Assembly: GCA_026707225.1 (NCBI GenBank)
Contig: JAPOXG010000032.1
Location: forward strand, 1-39,392
Source: Chloroflexota bacterium
GTDB lineage: Bacteria > Chloroflexota > Anaerolineae > Aggregatilineales > Phototrophicaceae
Direction: 5' to 3'
Length of the DNA stretch: 39,392 nt
Numbering within the stretch: the first letter of the stretch is position 1; each line of letters opens with the position of its first letter. Below the pieces are notes generated by a model. It saw only the letters and a program-made list of their open reading frames with translations. It was not told the DNA's origin and searched no databases. The position numbers and the translations under genes are program-made. Shown one piece after another: positions 1 through 7,155 of the stretch.

Positions 1-476
1 TCCAGCCATTTCAGCGCGAAGACTTCATGCGGGACTTCGTCGGCGAGCTCCCGCGAAATAGCCGCGTTATGAATCGACCGCATGGTACGTCCCCAATCGC
101 GCCATTGCGCCATCGTCAGAGACATATTCCAATCGGATTCGCCTTCAATATAGGGATATAGCATCAGCGCATAGTCCGCAGTGTCCTCATTGCCATTCAT
201 CCGCGCGTGAAGCTGCCCGGACTCTTGGCGTATCGGCGCGACCACGTTTTCGAGGCCGCCATTTTGCAGATAGCGCGGGACAAGCAAGGATGCCCGGTTC
301 ACTGGACCGAGGCGCAGCTTCAGAAAGTAATCGCCCGACGCCGCCTTGACGCGGAAGGACCAGGCGCGCGCGTCATTGCCGATGGGCAGAAACTCGAGCG
401 AACGCACGTTGAGATCGTAGCTGGCGCGCAATTGCCCGATGATGAGTTCATCAGCAAGTTTCGGTCGCTCAAGCAT
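1..476 (-). CDS. Aminoglycoside phosphotransferase-like protein, 5' part only
   Basis: This leftward frame is open from an ATG at 474-476 to the window edge, giving the first 158 residues. The N-terminal lobe looks like a kinase of the APH (phosphotransferase) family: residues 30-55 (PIGNDARAWSFRV, then YFLKL) match the strand-turn-strand plus ATP-lysine strand (here the K of YFLKLR). A hinge-like YALMLYPYIEGES segment near residue 105 and a GRTMRSIHN helix near residue 130 follow. This pattern is typical of spectinomycin/aminoglycoside phosphotransferase-like proteins, many of which phosphorylate other small molecules. The catalytic loop (HxD) would lie beyond the left edge, so activity and substrate cannot be judged. 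It is divergent from the HNH gene at 691. A longer rightward frame covering 207-866 overlaps it and is judged spurious. Confidence 0.7.
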   Translation of the reverse strand, partial: MLERPKLADELIIGQLRASYDLNVRSLEFLPIGNDARAWSFRVKAASGDYFLKLRLGPVNRASLLVPRYLQNGGLENVVAPIRQESGQLHARMNGNEDTADYALMLYPYIEGESDWNMSLTMAQWRDWGRTMRSIHNAAISRELADEVPHEVFALKWL

Positions 477-637
477 GTAGCGCCTTCCGCTTGTCTTCGC
501 GTCAAATTGGCAGCGCCGGCTAATCATACCCTTCGAAGATGGCAAGGCGATAGCCCAACAAACATGGCAGGCGCGCGCGATAGCCAAGGCCAGCTTAGCG
601 ATGAAGCGACAATCGGCAAATGCGCGATTTCGTGGTA

Positions 638-643
638 TATAAT
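638..643 (+). promoter_or_regulatory. Possible -10 box (TATAAT) before the HNH gene
   Basis: A perfect TATAAT lies 48 bases before the proposed GTG start at 691. The -35 position (about 615-620, GGCAAA) is poor, so this is a -10 match only. Confidence 0.35.
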
Positions 644-690
644 AGGTGCGAGAATTTCACCAGACCTATCGACGGAGTGGAAAGGCGCGA

Positions 691-1245
691 GTGAAAGTGT
701 CGAGGGTGAGTGTTCTGCAGAGCCGCGTCTTGCTCCTCAATGGCAGCACGTGGGAACCCCTATCCGTCATTACCGTTCAGCGCGCCATCAATATGCTGCT
801 CGGCGGCAAAGCCATCGCCGTCGAAATGACGGGTCAATACCTGCATACCGTGCGGACCAAGTTTGAAGTCCCCTCCGTGGTCGCGCTGAAGTCTTACGTC
901 AATGTGCCGCGCCGCAAGTCGCATTGGAGCCGCAAGGGCGTGCTGGTGCGCGACGACTATACCTGCGTCTATTGCGGGATCAAGCTCGGCGCACAACTGA
1001 AGGGCAAAGTCCTCAGCAAGCGCGATTTCACCATCGACCATATCATCCCCCGCTGCCAAGGCGGCAAAGACACCTGGTCGAACACCGCCTGCGCCTGCGC
1101 GAGATGCAATCACCGCAAGGGCAACCGGCTGCACAACGTCGCCGGCATGCGCCTGCTCTGGGAGCCGAAGACGCCGCGAACCAGCTATTTGGTCATCGCG
1201 CTGGGTTCGGGTCCTGAAATTTGGAAGCGCTACGTCGAGATTTAG
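691..1245 (+). CDS. HNH endonuclease family protein
   Basis: A 184-residue protein if translation starts at the GTG at 691; the reading frame is open from an ATG at 646, and GTGs at 697 and 706 are also possible. The N-terminal segment VLLLNGSTWEPLSVITVQRAI and the core CVYCGIKL, TIDHIIPRCQGG, ACARCNHRKGNR mark a zinc-ribbon HNH nuclease (HNH_5-like) of the small stand-alone type common in Chloroflexota and cyanobacteria. The two CxxC pairs and the DH dipeptide needed for metal binding and catalysis are all present, so it should be able to cut DNA. Its cellular role is not known to me. The last 11 residues (GPEIWKRYVEI) and the TAG stop lie in a 45-bp sequence repeated at 2785-2829, where the stop is replaced by a Trp codon. 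The protein may therefore have been shortened when the J-domain gene was inserted next to it. Confidence 0.8.
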   Translation: MKVSRVSVLQSRVLLLNGSTWEPLSVITVQRAINMLLGGKAIAVEMTGQYLHTVRTKFEVPSVVALKSYVNVPRRKSHWSRKGVLVRDDYTCVYCGIKLGAQLKGKVLSKRDFTIDHIIPRCQGGKDTWSNTACACARCNHRKGNRLHNVAGMRLLWEPKTPRTSYLVIALGSGPEIWKRYVEI

Positions 1246-1253
1246 CCTCGCTT
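1209..1253. repeat. Left copy of a 45-bp direct repeat flanking the J-domain gene
   Basis: Matches 2785-2829 at 42 of 45 positions, including 29 identical bases in a row (1213-1241 = 2789-2817). This copy contains the end of the HNH reading frame and its TAG stop. It behaves like the left boundary of an inserted 1,576-bp unit, either an att-like site or a duplicated gene end. Confidence 0.8.
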
Positions 1254-1260
1254 AGAGCAA

Positions 1261-2619
1261 TCATCTGTTGCTCCTTTTCCATACGCTCTTGCTATTGTCG
1301 AAATACCAGCCGCTGGGTACTTCAGGAGAACATGAGGTAGATATTATTGGTTTCCCATTACGCTCTTCAATCTTGACGTCTACTGGCCTGCCTGTCAAAG
1401 CGCGGACGAAATCTCCTAAGACCTCTTTACTGCGCTCGGCCGCTTCTTGCAGTAGATCGTCTTGGTCAGACTCTTTCAAGAATTCCGCCATGACCTGAAC
1501 TTCGGCAAAGATACGCGCACGATCCCAGTCTGGGTTGCATAAGCTGGGCGAGTTTGCAACTAAGCGGATATACTCAATGCGGCAGCTGGTAAATTCGGGC
1601 GCAGGCAACGCCAGCAAGTAGCTTCGCTCATCAGAATCGTAGCTTACGTGATCTTCGTCAATCGCGGCAAAGTCAATGCCCGCTTCTATCACACCTTGCA
1701 CGGTAAAATCCCCACCATGACTGCATAATCCATCCTCAACACCAACATGGAATTCGCGCATGGCAATTACGTTTTGGACCACTACAAGCTGAGCTTGAGT
1801 TTCCAGTTGTTGGATAACAAATGCCAACGGGATGGGAGTTGGTGTCGGAAAAGGCGTATACGTTGGGCGTGGAGTATGGGTCGGCAGCGGTGTTTGCGTT
1901 GGCAGCGGTGTCAGAGTTGGCAACGCTGTATACGTAGGGTGCATAGTCAATGTGGGGCGCGGGTCCAAGAATGATACGAGAACTTCATTGTGTGCAGATT
2001 GGTTTGCAGCTCGGCTTAGTGACAAAAAGAAGCTGGCGAGACCAGGAGATCCAAAAAATAAAACGAGAATGACAATTAGAATCGCGCCACAGCCATATTT
2101 GTAATAGCGACTGTTTTCGTCATTATACTTCGTTGAATCGTATCCCATATTTCCACTCCGTGACGTTCCCGTTTGACTATCCCGTTCTGACGACGTGGTC
2201 CGACTTTTCTTTTCAGAATCATTCCTCCGCTCATTATCGGTTTCATTTTCAGCATCACTCGTCTGCTCATTGCGAGTCTCTTTTTCAGCATCACTCTTCT
2301 GCTCACTACCAGTATCATTTTCAGAATCGCTTTCCTGCTGGGCATTGTTTTTCCGACCGCTCTCTTTCGCGCGTCGAGTGCTGTGTCTTCCACCCCTGCT
2401 CGTGAAGTCTGCACTGCCCGTCCGATCATAGCGAGCGCGTCTGATTCTATCAGAGAGAACTTGGTAAGCTTCGTTTACCTCTCTAAATCTTTCCTCACCG
2501 TTAGGGACCTGGCTAACGTCAGGGTGAAACTTTTTTGCTAAACGACGATAGGCGCTTTTGATTTCTCGTATGTCTGCATCCCGCGACACTCCGAGCACAT
2601 CATAAGGGTCCTGAGGCAT
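1261..2619 (-). CDS. Membrane J-domain protein with DUF4230-like extracellular domain
   Basis: 452 residues, start ATG at 2619 with AGGGA about 7 bases upstream. Domains in order: a J-domain (residues 4-67) with the HPD motif at 32-34 intact, so it can in principle stimulate an Hsp70 (DnaK) ATPase; a charged Ser/Asp/Glu/Asn linker with 12-residue tandem repeats (97-140); one membrane helix (about 178-199); a Pro-Thr-rich spacer (221-264) typical of exported Chloroflexota proteins; then a C-terminal region (about 273-430) resembling DUF4230 ([15 protein letters not shown], then [16 protein letters not shown], then a long AEF...[16 protein letters not shown] helix). The layout implies a cytoplasmic co-chaperone arm and an outside sensor or binding domain. 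No partner gene is next to it. It converges on the HNH gene 16 bases away, is AT-richer than most neighbours, and lies between two copies of a 45-bp repeat. J-domain is certain; DUF4230 is recognition by eye. Confidence 0.8.
   Translation of the reverse strand: MPQDPYDVLGVSRDADIREIKSAYRRLAKKFHPDVSQVPNGEERFREVNEAYQVLSDRIRRARYDRTGSADFTSRGGRHSTRRAKESGRKNNAQQESDSENDTGSEQKSDAEKETRNEQTSDAENETDNERRNDSEKKSRTTSSERDSQTGTSRSGNMGYDSTKYNDENSRYYKYGCGAILIVILVLFFGSPGLASFFLSLSRAANQSAHNEVLVSFLDPRPTLTMHPTYTALPTLTPLPTQTPLPTHTPRPTYTPFPTPTPIPLAFVIQQLETQAQLVVVQNVIAMREFHVGVEDGLCSHGGDFTVQGVIEAGIDFAAIDEDHVSYDSDERSYLLALPAPEFTSCRIEYIRLVANSPSLCNPDWDRARIFAEVQVMAEFLKESDQDDLLQEAAERSKEVLGDFVRALTGRPVDVKIEERNGKPIISTSCSPEVPSGWYFDNSKSVWKRSNR
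1828..1959 (-). repeat. Pro-Thr spacer repeats, about 18-bp period
   Basis: Codes for residues 221-264 of the J-domain protein, repeating TPLPT-like hexapeptides ([24 protein letters not shown]). At the DNA level the best units are 18 bp long. Such tracts usually form an extended spacer between the membrane and an outside domain. Confidence 0.7.
2224..2331 (-). repeat. Three 36-bp tandem repeats in the J-domain gene
   Basis: Encodes residues 97-132 as three 12-residue units ([36 protein letters not shown]) followed by a partial fourth (NDSEKKS). The units form a flexible charged linker on the cytoplasmic side and could vary in copy number between strains. Confidence 0.75.
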
Positions 2620-2666
2620 GTACTAGTCCCTAGCGGCTTGGTCAAAGCGAGCAAGCTACATTCTAA

Positions 2667-2695
2667 GAGATAACGTGAATAAGGTTTTATGTCAA
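2667..2695 (-). promoter_or_regulatory. Promoter of the J-domain gene
   Basis: On the minus strand, TTGACA (2690-2695) is followed after 17 bases by TATCTC (2667-2672), 47 bases before the ATG at 2619. The -35 is a perfect consensus and the -10 is weak. The gene carries its own promoter inside the repeat-bounded unit. Confidence 0.5.
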
Positions 2696-2784
2696 TGTTT
2701 CTGAATGCGACTGTTGCGCGATACGTGCCTAATAACCATCCTTAGCAAGTCTCAACCTTACAAAGGTTGGAACATTCTGGATTT

Positions 2785-2829
2785 GGGCCCTGAAATTTGG
2801 AAGCGCTACGTCGAGATCTGGCCTCGCTT
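2785..2829. repeat. Right copy of the 45-bp direct repeat; remnant of the HNH gene end
   Basis: Second copy of 1209-1253. Read in the HNH frame it gives GPEIWKRYVEI followed by Trp instead of the stop, and the frame stays open to a TGA at 2921-2923. It looks like an orphaned 3' end of the HNH gene, separated from the rest by the inserted J-domain unit. No initiation signal precedes it, so it is unlikely to be translated. Confidence 0.75.
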
Positions 2830-2863
2830 CATCCAATCGATACACGCTCCTAGCGTCACGCGC

Positions 2864-2893
2864 TTGACAAGTATAGCTCGTATGTTCTATACT
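2864..2893 (+). promoter_or_regulatory. Promoter of the 67-residue gene
   Basis: TTGACA (2864-2869), an 18-base spacer and TATACT (2888-2893). Both boxes are near consensus, and the expected transcript start near 2900 leaves about 80 bases of leader before the ATG at 2979. Confidence 0.6.
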
Positions 2894-2978
2894 ATGAGTG
2901 ACTGGTCAGCCGTCGACGGGTGATGCCCAATCGGCGACTGCCAACTTGCTGGGACACAGTCAACGCCGGGAGCGACCG

Positions 2979-3182
2979 ATGCTTTTCGCCGATGATCTGC
3001 GGCAGGGTCAGATGGTACGCTTGACAATGCCCTACCGCGACGCCGAGCGTGGCATTTACATCGTCGTCTACATTTATCGCAACGGCTGGCTTGGCGTCGT
3101 TTCGCACAGCGACGGCCGCCGGTACAATGTGCCGCGCCATGTGTGTCGACCGGTGGAAATGGCAAAGGCGCGAGTCCATTAG
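2979..3182 (+). CDS. Small protein of unknown function (67 residues)
   Basis: The frame is open from an upstream ATG at 2898, but the ATG at 2979 is preceded by GGGAG seven bases away and lies a sensible distance from the TTGACA/TATACT promoter, so 2979 is preferred. The product (MLFADDLRQGQMVRLTMPYR..., ending PVEMAKARVH) has no membrane segment. Alternating strands (GQMVRLTM, GIYIVVYIY, WLGVVSH, RYNVPRHVCRPVEM) suggest a compact beta-barrel of SH3 or KOW type, but I do not recognise a family. Its codon use fits the GC-rich genes around it. The stop is 28 bases from the convergent stop of the M20 peptidase. Confidence 0.55.
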   Translation: MLFADDLRQGQMVRLTMPYRDAERGIYIVVYIYRNGWLGVVSHSDGRRYNVPRHVCRPVEMAKARVH

Positions 3183-3210
3183 GAGAGCATCAACTCGCTC
3201 GCGCAAATCG

Positions 3211-4350
3211 CTAATCTGCCAGCGTCCATTCCTGCAAGATAGCCGCGATTAACGTTGCCTGACGCGGCAGGCTGTCGATGATGATGTGCTCGTGCGGGGC
3301 GTGGGCGCCATCGCCGTGAGCGCCGAGACCGTCCAAGGTGGGGATGCCCAGCGCCGCCGTGAAATTGCCGTCAGAGCCGCCGCCGCTGCCGCCTTCATAC
3401 AGGGTGATGCCTTGCCGCTCGCCAATTTCAGCCGCCTTTTCGAAGAGGCCCGGCCGCCGTTCCATGGGCGGTCGCTGGCTGCCGCGCACGCAGCTGACTT
3501 TGGCGCCGGGCATTTTCGGATAGAGATTGGTCAAGGCTGAATGCAACGCTTCCATCGCGGACATCGTCATGACGCGGGTGTCGATGCGCGCGCGCACCTG
3601 AGCGGGAATCACATTGCCGGCCGAGCCGCCTTCGACCAAGGTGATCGAGACCGATGTTCCGTATTTCAGATCGTTCAGCCGATTGATTTCCAGCGCCTGC
3701 TGGGCGAATTCGATGATGGCGTTGATGCCCTCTTGCGGCGCGATGCCGGCGTGGGCGGCCCGCCCTTCAATGGTGAGGGTGTATTTGCCGCCGCCTTTGC
3801 GCCAGGTCTTGATGGCGCCTTCTTTGGTGGCCGGCTCCATCACCAGCGCCAACTCGCACTCAGCCGCCAGGTCCTTAATCAGCGCTTCGCTGTGAGGGCT
3901 GCCGATCTCTTCATCCGTGTTCAGCAGGAAGTGGATCGGACGCGGTGGCATTTGGTCACTATCTTGCAGCGCCCGTATCGCTTCCAGGGCGATTACAATC
4001 CCCGCTTTCATATCCAGGGCGCCGGGTCCGTAGAATCGTCCATCCTCGAGCCTGATTGGCATGCTTGACAAGGCGCCAATTGGATGCACCGTGTCCGCAT
4101 GCGCCAGGATAAGAAATGGCTTGCCCGGCGCCTTTTCGTTCCACTTCGCCAGCAGAAAATCGCCTACGTCGCTTTGCGGAAATCGCAGCACAGAGCAAGC
4201 GCTCAGCGAATGGAAGCGCTCTCCCAGGAAGTCAACCAGCAGATCGACGCTGTCTTTCTCGCGCGTGAAAGACTCGCGCTGGACCAATGCCGTGAGCAAA
4301 TCGAGCATGGCGCTTTGGCGGTTCTTGAATGCATCCAATAGTTTCGTCAA
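3211..4350 (-). CDS. M20 family metallopeptidase (carboxypeptidase G2-like)
   Basis: 379 residues, the usual length for the M20/ArgE-DapE-CPG2 family of zinc amidohydrolases. Metal ligands are visible in order: His84 in AHADTV, Asp113 in GALDMKAG, the Glu pair 147-148 in NTDEEIGS (catalytic Glu then ligand), a Glu in VMEPATKEG, and a late His in the AHGDGAHAPHEHI stretch. The inserted dimerisation lid is marked by GRAAHAG. GGGSDGNF near the end favours glutamate carboxypeptidase/CPG2-like enzymes over DapE or ArgE, so a small peptide or N-acyl amino acid is the likely substrate. No signal peptide; cytoplasmic. The start is a TTG at 4348-4350 with AAAGGG nine bases upstream. It follows the lipoprotein gene by 28 bases and is probably last in this leftward run. 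Confidence 0.85.
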   Translation of the reverse strand: MTKLLDAFKNRQSAMLDLLTALVQRESFTREKDSVDLLVDFLGERFHSLSACSVLRFPQSDVGDFLLAKWNEKAPGKPFLILAHADTVHPIGALSSMPIRLEDGRFYGPGALDMKAGIVIALEAIRALQDSDQMPPRPIHFLLNTDEEIGSPHSEALIKDLAAECELALVMEPATKEGAIKTWRKGGGKYTLTIEGRAAHAGIAPQEGINAIIEFAQQALEINRLNDLKYGTSVSITLVEGGSAGNVIPAQVRARIDTRVMTMSAMEALHSALTNLYPKMPGAKVSCVRGSQRPPMERRPGLFEKAAEIGERQGITLYEGGSGGGSDGNFTAALGIPTLDGLGAHGDGAHAPHEHIIIDSLPRQATLIAAILQEWTLAD

Positions 4351-4378
4351 AGCCGCTAACCCTTTCTTGTTGTTGAGT

Positions 4379-5281
4379 CTATGCGTCTTTCAGATGCAGC
4401 GCGAACCAGGCGACAAGCTGATCGGCCAGGTCGGGCTGGGCCATTAGCAGGTCGGCGCCGCGCCCGCCCGCCGCCTCTATAAATTGCGCTTGACCGCTCG
4501 CCGCTTGCGACAGCGCCAGGGCGGCGGCGTAGGATTCGCTGTCGTTCCTGCTCGCGGCCAACCACAGGGGGCGCGCGCCAAATGAGGGCATCATGTTCAA
4601 CAAGGTATCGCGCGATGTTGGGCTGGAGAGCGCCAAAGCATCGCATAGTGTATTGACGCTGCAGGCAAGCATCGCCAGATCGGCGGAGCGCGCCTCGCCC
4701 GCGATGCCGATGGCGCCCGCGTTCACGCCCGGAATCGCAATCAGCGATTGAAGCATCAGGTTGACCTGGCGAGTTGGCGTTGTGGGACCGACTTGCAGAG
4801 CCAAGACGACGAAACCAGCTTGCGACAACTGAAGCGGCAGCGAGCCCCAGGCGGAGACTTCCGCTCCCAAAATCAGGATGGCTGGTTCTGGCTGGCCCCC
4901 GCGCCGGTACAGCTCGCCTGGGATAGTCGTCCTGGCATCGAGCAATAGGGTAACGCCGCGCTCCGAGGCGCTCGACGGCGCCGGCGGCAGAATCGCGCCA
5001 ACGGGCAGCGAGGCGAAGTTGTAACTCGTGATGCCGATGTGGCGCGTGTTATCGCTATATTGGGCTTCGGCGCTGGGAATGAATGCGGCCGGCGACGGAA
5101 GGCTTATCGAGACCGCTGTCGCGGCGACTTTTGGCGGCTGCGGCCAATCGGGCGACAAGCCGCATCCCGCGAGCATGCTCGGCGCCAAGGCGATAAACAT
5201 AAGACGGAAGCTGAGACAGCGCCAGAAACCACAAAGTCGTGACGTCAGCCGTGGATTGAGGGGGTCAGATCCCGCTGGCAT
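4379..5281 (-). CDS. Lipoprotein with degenerate alpha/beta-hydrolase fold
   Basis: 300 residues from the ATG at 5281, overlapping the preceding stop by 17 bases. A short hydrophobic stretch ends in MLAGC with the lipobox cysteine at residue 40, so the product should be an exported lipoprotein. From about residue 130 the order of strands and helices resembles a dienelactone-hydrolase-like alpha/beta hydrolase: AILILGAEVSAW, GFVVLALQV, then AIGIAGEARSADLAML at the nucleophile elbow, ARPLWLAASRND, and GGRGADLL near the end. The elbow serine (normally GxSxG) and the final histidine are not where expected, so it is probably not a working hydrolase of this class and may bind a ligand instead. An internal ATG (codon 28) would leave almost no charged N-terminus. 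The fold is an inference; the lipobox is seen directly. Confidence 0.6.
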   Translation of the reverse strand: MPAGSDPLNPRLTSRLCGFWRCLSFRLMFIALAPSMLAGCGLSPDWPQPPKVAATAVSISLPSPAAFIPSAEAQYSDNTRHIGITSYNFASLPVGAILPPAPSSASERGVTLLLDARTTIPGELYRRGGQPEPAILILGAEVSAWGSLPLQLSQAGFVVLALQVGPTTPTRQVNLMLQSLIAIPGVNAGAIGIAGEARSADLAMLACSVNTLCDALALSSPTSRDTLLNMMPSFGARPLWLAASRNDSESYAAALALSQAASGQAQFIEAAGGRGADLLMAQPDLADQLVAWFALHLKDA

Positions 5282-6032
5282 AGACGATCATCCGCTCGCT
5301 ATCCGCAACGTAGTCGCCGCCTTCCGTATCGCCAAAGACCGCATCCAGCGCGAAGCCGCAGCGCTCCAGCAAGAGACGCAACTCCGGCAGAAAGAAATAA
5401 CGCAGTGTATGGGGCGCGAGATGACGTTTGACCGCGCCTTCGCCATCGATTTCGTCGTAGATCCAGTCGATATGCAGCAGTTGCGCCGCGCGGTTGAGCG
5501 CGCTAACCGATTGCAGCATGATCATGTGCCCGCTCTCGTCATCGAGGAATACGCGCTCCAGCGTCAGGGAATCGGTGTCTTCCGAGGCGAATACCGGACC
5601 GGCGTTCGGCAGGTCAATAACGAGCACCCCATCCGCAGCCAGCCAGCTGCGCAGCCTTCCCAAGAGCGCGATCTGCCGCTCCTGCTCTCTAAAGTGCATC
5701 AATGCGTTGTATGTTAGCAGAATCAAGCCGAAGCCGCGTTCAAAATCGTGGCGCAAGACATCCGCGTCAACGGTCCTGATCTTGTCCCGCAGTGGCGGCA
5801 GTCGCTCGAGTTTGCGATCCAATCGATCAAGCATGCGGCGATTGTTGTCGATGCCGAAGACGCGATGGCCTTCTTGCGCCAGATGGATCATGACGCGCCC
5901 GGCGCCGCAGCCGACATCGAGAATGTCGCCCCTGTTTTCGGCCGCCAGCCGGCTGTACATTGCCAGATCGTCGGTCTTGTCCTGGTTTTCCGCATCATAG
6001 AAGCGCGCCACGATGCTGTAGAAAGCCGACAC
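5265..6032 (-). CDS. Class I SAM-dependent methyltransferase
   Basis: A Rossmann-fold methyltransferase: DILDVGCGAGRV is the SAM-binding glycine loop, GHRVFGIDNN the acidic strand-2 end, VDADVLRHDF motif II and LILLTYNALMHF motif III. The N-terminal YSIVARFYDAENQDKTDDLAMY is typical of small-molecule methyltransferases (Methyltransf_25-like), so the target is unlikely to be DNA. The frame is open to an ATG at 6101, but that start would overlap the conserved CxxC end of the upstream DUF262-HNH gene by 49 bases. A GTG at 6030-6032 with GAGG nine bases before it leaves a 20-base gap and gives a normal family N-terminus (255 residues), so it is preferred. It follows the defence-like genes without an obvious promoter and may be co-transcribed with them, but its GC content matches the host. 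Confidence 0.8.
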   Translation of the reverse strand: MSAFYSIVARFYDAENQDKTDDLAMYSRLAAENRGDILDVGCGAGRVMIHLAQEGHRVFGIDNNRRMLDRLDRKLERLPPLRDKIRTVDADVLRHDFERGFGLILLTYNALMHFREQERQIALLGRLRSWLAADGVLVIDLPNAGPVFASEDTDSLTLERVFLDDESGHMIMLQSVSALNRAAQLLHIDWIYDEIDGEGAVKRHLAPHTLRYFFLPELRLLLERCGFALDAVFGDTEGGDYVADSERMIVYASGI

Positions 6033-6052
6033 GTTCAGCCTCGTGAATCCAC

Positions 6053-7153
6053 TTAGCTCGCCGCCTTCTCGCGGTTGCACTTCCGGCAGAGCATTTGGCA
6101 ATTCTTCTCTTCTGTCTTCCCGCCTTCGGACCAGGGCTTCTTATGGTCAGCTTCCATATCGGAAATATCGAAGTCATTTTTGCATATCGCGCATTTGCCA
6201 GACTGCTTCTCGTAGACCCGCTGCTTCATGCCATCGGTAAAGGCGCGGATATTCAGGTATTTCTCGTCGCGCGTGAGAATATAGGGATAAATGCCTTTTT
6301 GATTCGTAACATCATCATTGAGGATCAGCCGCGCGGTTTCGGCCTCGATCGCAACCGGGTCAAGGTCTTTGTCTTTGTACTCGTTGTAAAGGACGCCCCA
6401 ATCCACGCCTTTCATGATCCTCTTGCGCTTCTTGGCAAATGTGGCTTCTATCCAGTCGATTACATCCATAAAGTAGCCCCAAAGCGGCGCGGCTAATTCA
6501 TCATGCTGATGGATTCGCATGTACTCTTCAATGTCCGCGTCGTCGGCGTCGCTTCGCCACTTGATGACAGTTTCAAGATAATCCTGGCGGATTGGCGAGC
6601 CGCTCATATAATCCCCGCCCAAGCCCGCCGCCGGCCCTCCCGTTCTGCTGAAATAGCGCTTGGCGTCTGACACCCAAGTCCCGGAATATACCGCGTTTCG
6701 CAACTCTTGTTTCGATAGCCGTTTCCCGGCGATATTGATGATCTCAAACCATTCCAGCTTCTCGCTGTCCGCGCCGCTGCATACATAGACCATCAACTCG
6801 TAATTGAGTATCCGCTCCTTGACGTCCGACTGCTGATTGTCAAAGCCCAGCCCCTCGAAGGAGAAGCCCGGTTTTTCCGCCACATATTGCGCGATGGAGA
6901 TGGTGCGCTGCTGACCGTCGATAATTTCGTAACTGCCGTCCTCGCGGTCGGCCCAGTACATGACATTGAGCGGGAAGCCCTTCAAAATGGAGTTGATGAC
7001 AGCGTTGCGCTCTTTGGCATCGTAAATGAATTCGCGCTGGAAGGGCGGGCGGATATCGAGCGCCCCGCCATAGCCGACCACGCCGCCGTCGCCATCGTCC
7101 CGGTAGCCGGCGACGAGGTCGCGGACTGTGAGGTCAAGCTGTTGGATTTTCAT
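6053..7153 (-). CDS. DUF262 and HNH nuclease (GmrSD-related)
   Basis: 366 residues. The N-terminal DUF262 (ParB/Srx-like, GmrS-type) domain shows RPPFQREFIYDAKERN (residues 36-50), the SILKGFPLNVMYW segment, and the DGQQR signature at 79-83, which in GmrSD-type enzymes belongs to a nucleotide-binding and hydrolysing site. The C-terminus (321-366) is an HNH nuclease: CAICKNDF, MEADHKKPWSEGG, CQMLCRKCNREK, with both CxxC pairs and the DH present. Proteins of this build act as modification-dependent or methylation-guarded restriction nucleases; I recall close relatives next to EcoRI-type adenine methyltransferases. It starts two bases after the HEPN gene's stop, so translation is probably coupled. 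All catalytic residues I can check are intact. Confidence 0.88.
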   Translation of the reverse strand: MKIQQLDLTVRDLVAGYRDDGDGGVVGYGGALDIRPPFQREFIYDAKERNAVINSILKGFPLNVMYWADREDGSYEIIDGQQRTISIAQYVAEKPGFSFEGLGFDNQQSDVKERILNYELMVYVCSGADSEKLEWFEIINIAGKRLSKQELRNAVYSGTWVSDAKRYFSRTGGPAAGLGGDYMSGSPIRQDYLETVIKWRSDADDADIEEYMRIHQHDELAAPLWGYFMDVIDWIEATFAKKRKRIMKGVDWGVLYNEYKDKDLDPVAIEAETARLILNDDVTNQKGIYPYILTRDEKYLNIRAFTDGMKQRVYEKQSGKCAICKNDFDISDMEADHKKPWSEGGKTEEKNCQMLCRKCNREKAAS

Positions 7154-7155
7154 TG

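Noticed and set aside
207..866. Rightward 219-codon frame
   Set aside because: It overlaps the phosphotransferase-like gene and the HNH gene, both of which have recognisable motifs; its own product has none.
2705..2923. 72-codon frame containing GPEIWKRYVEIWPRFIQ
   Set aside because: It has no start signal and is the leftover 3' end of the HNH gene, so it is described under the repeat and not as a gene.
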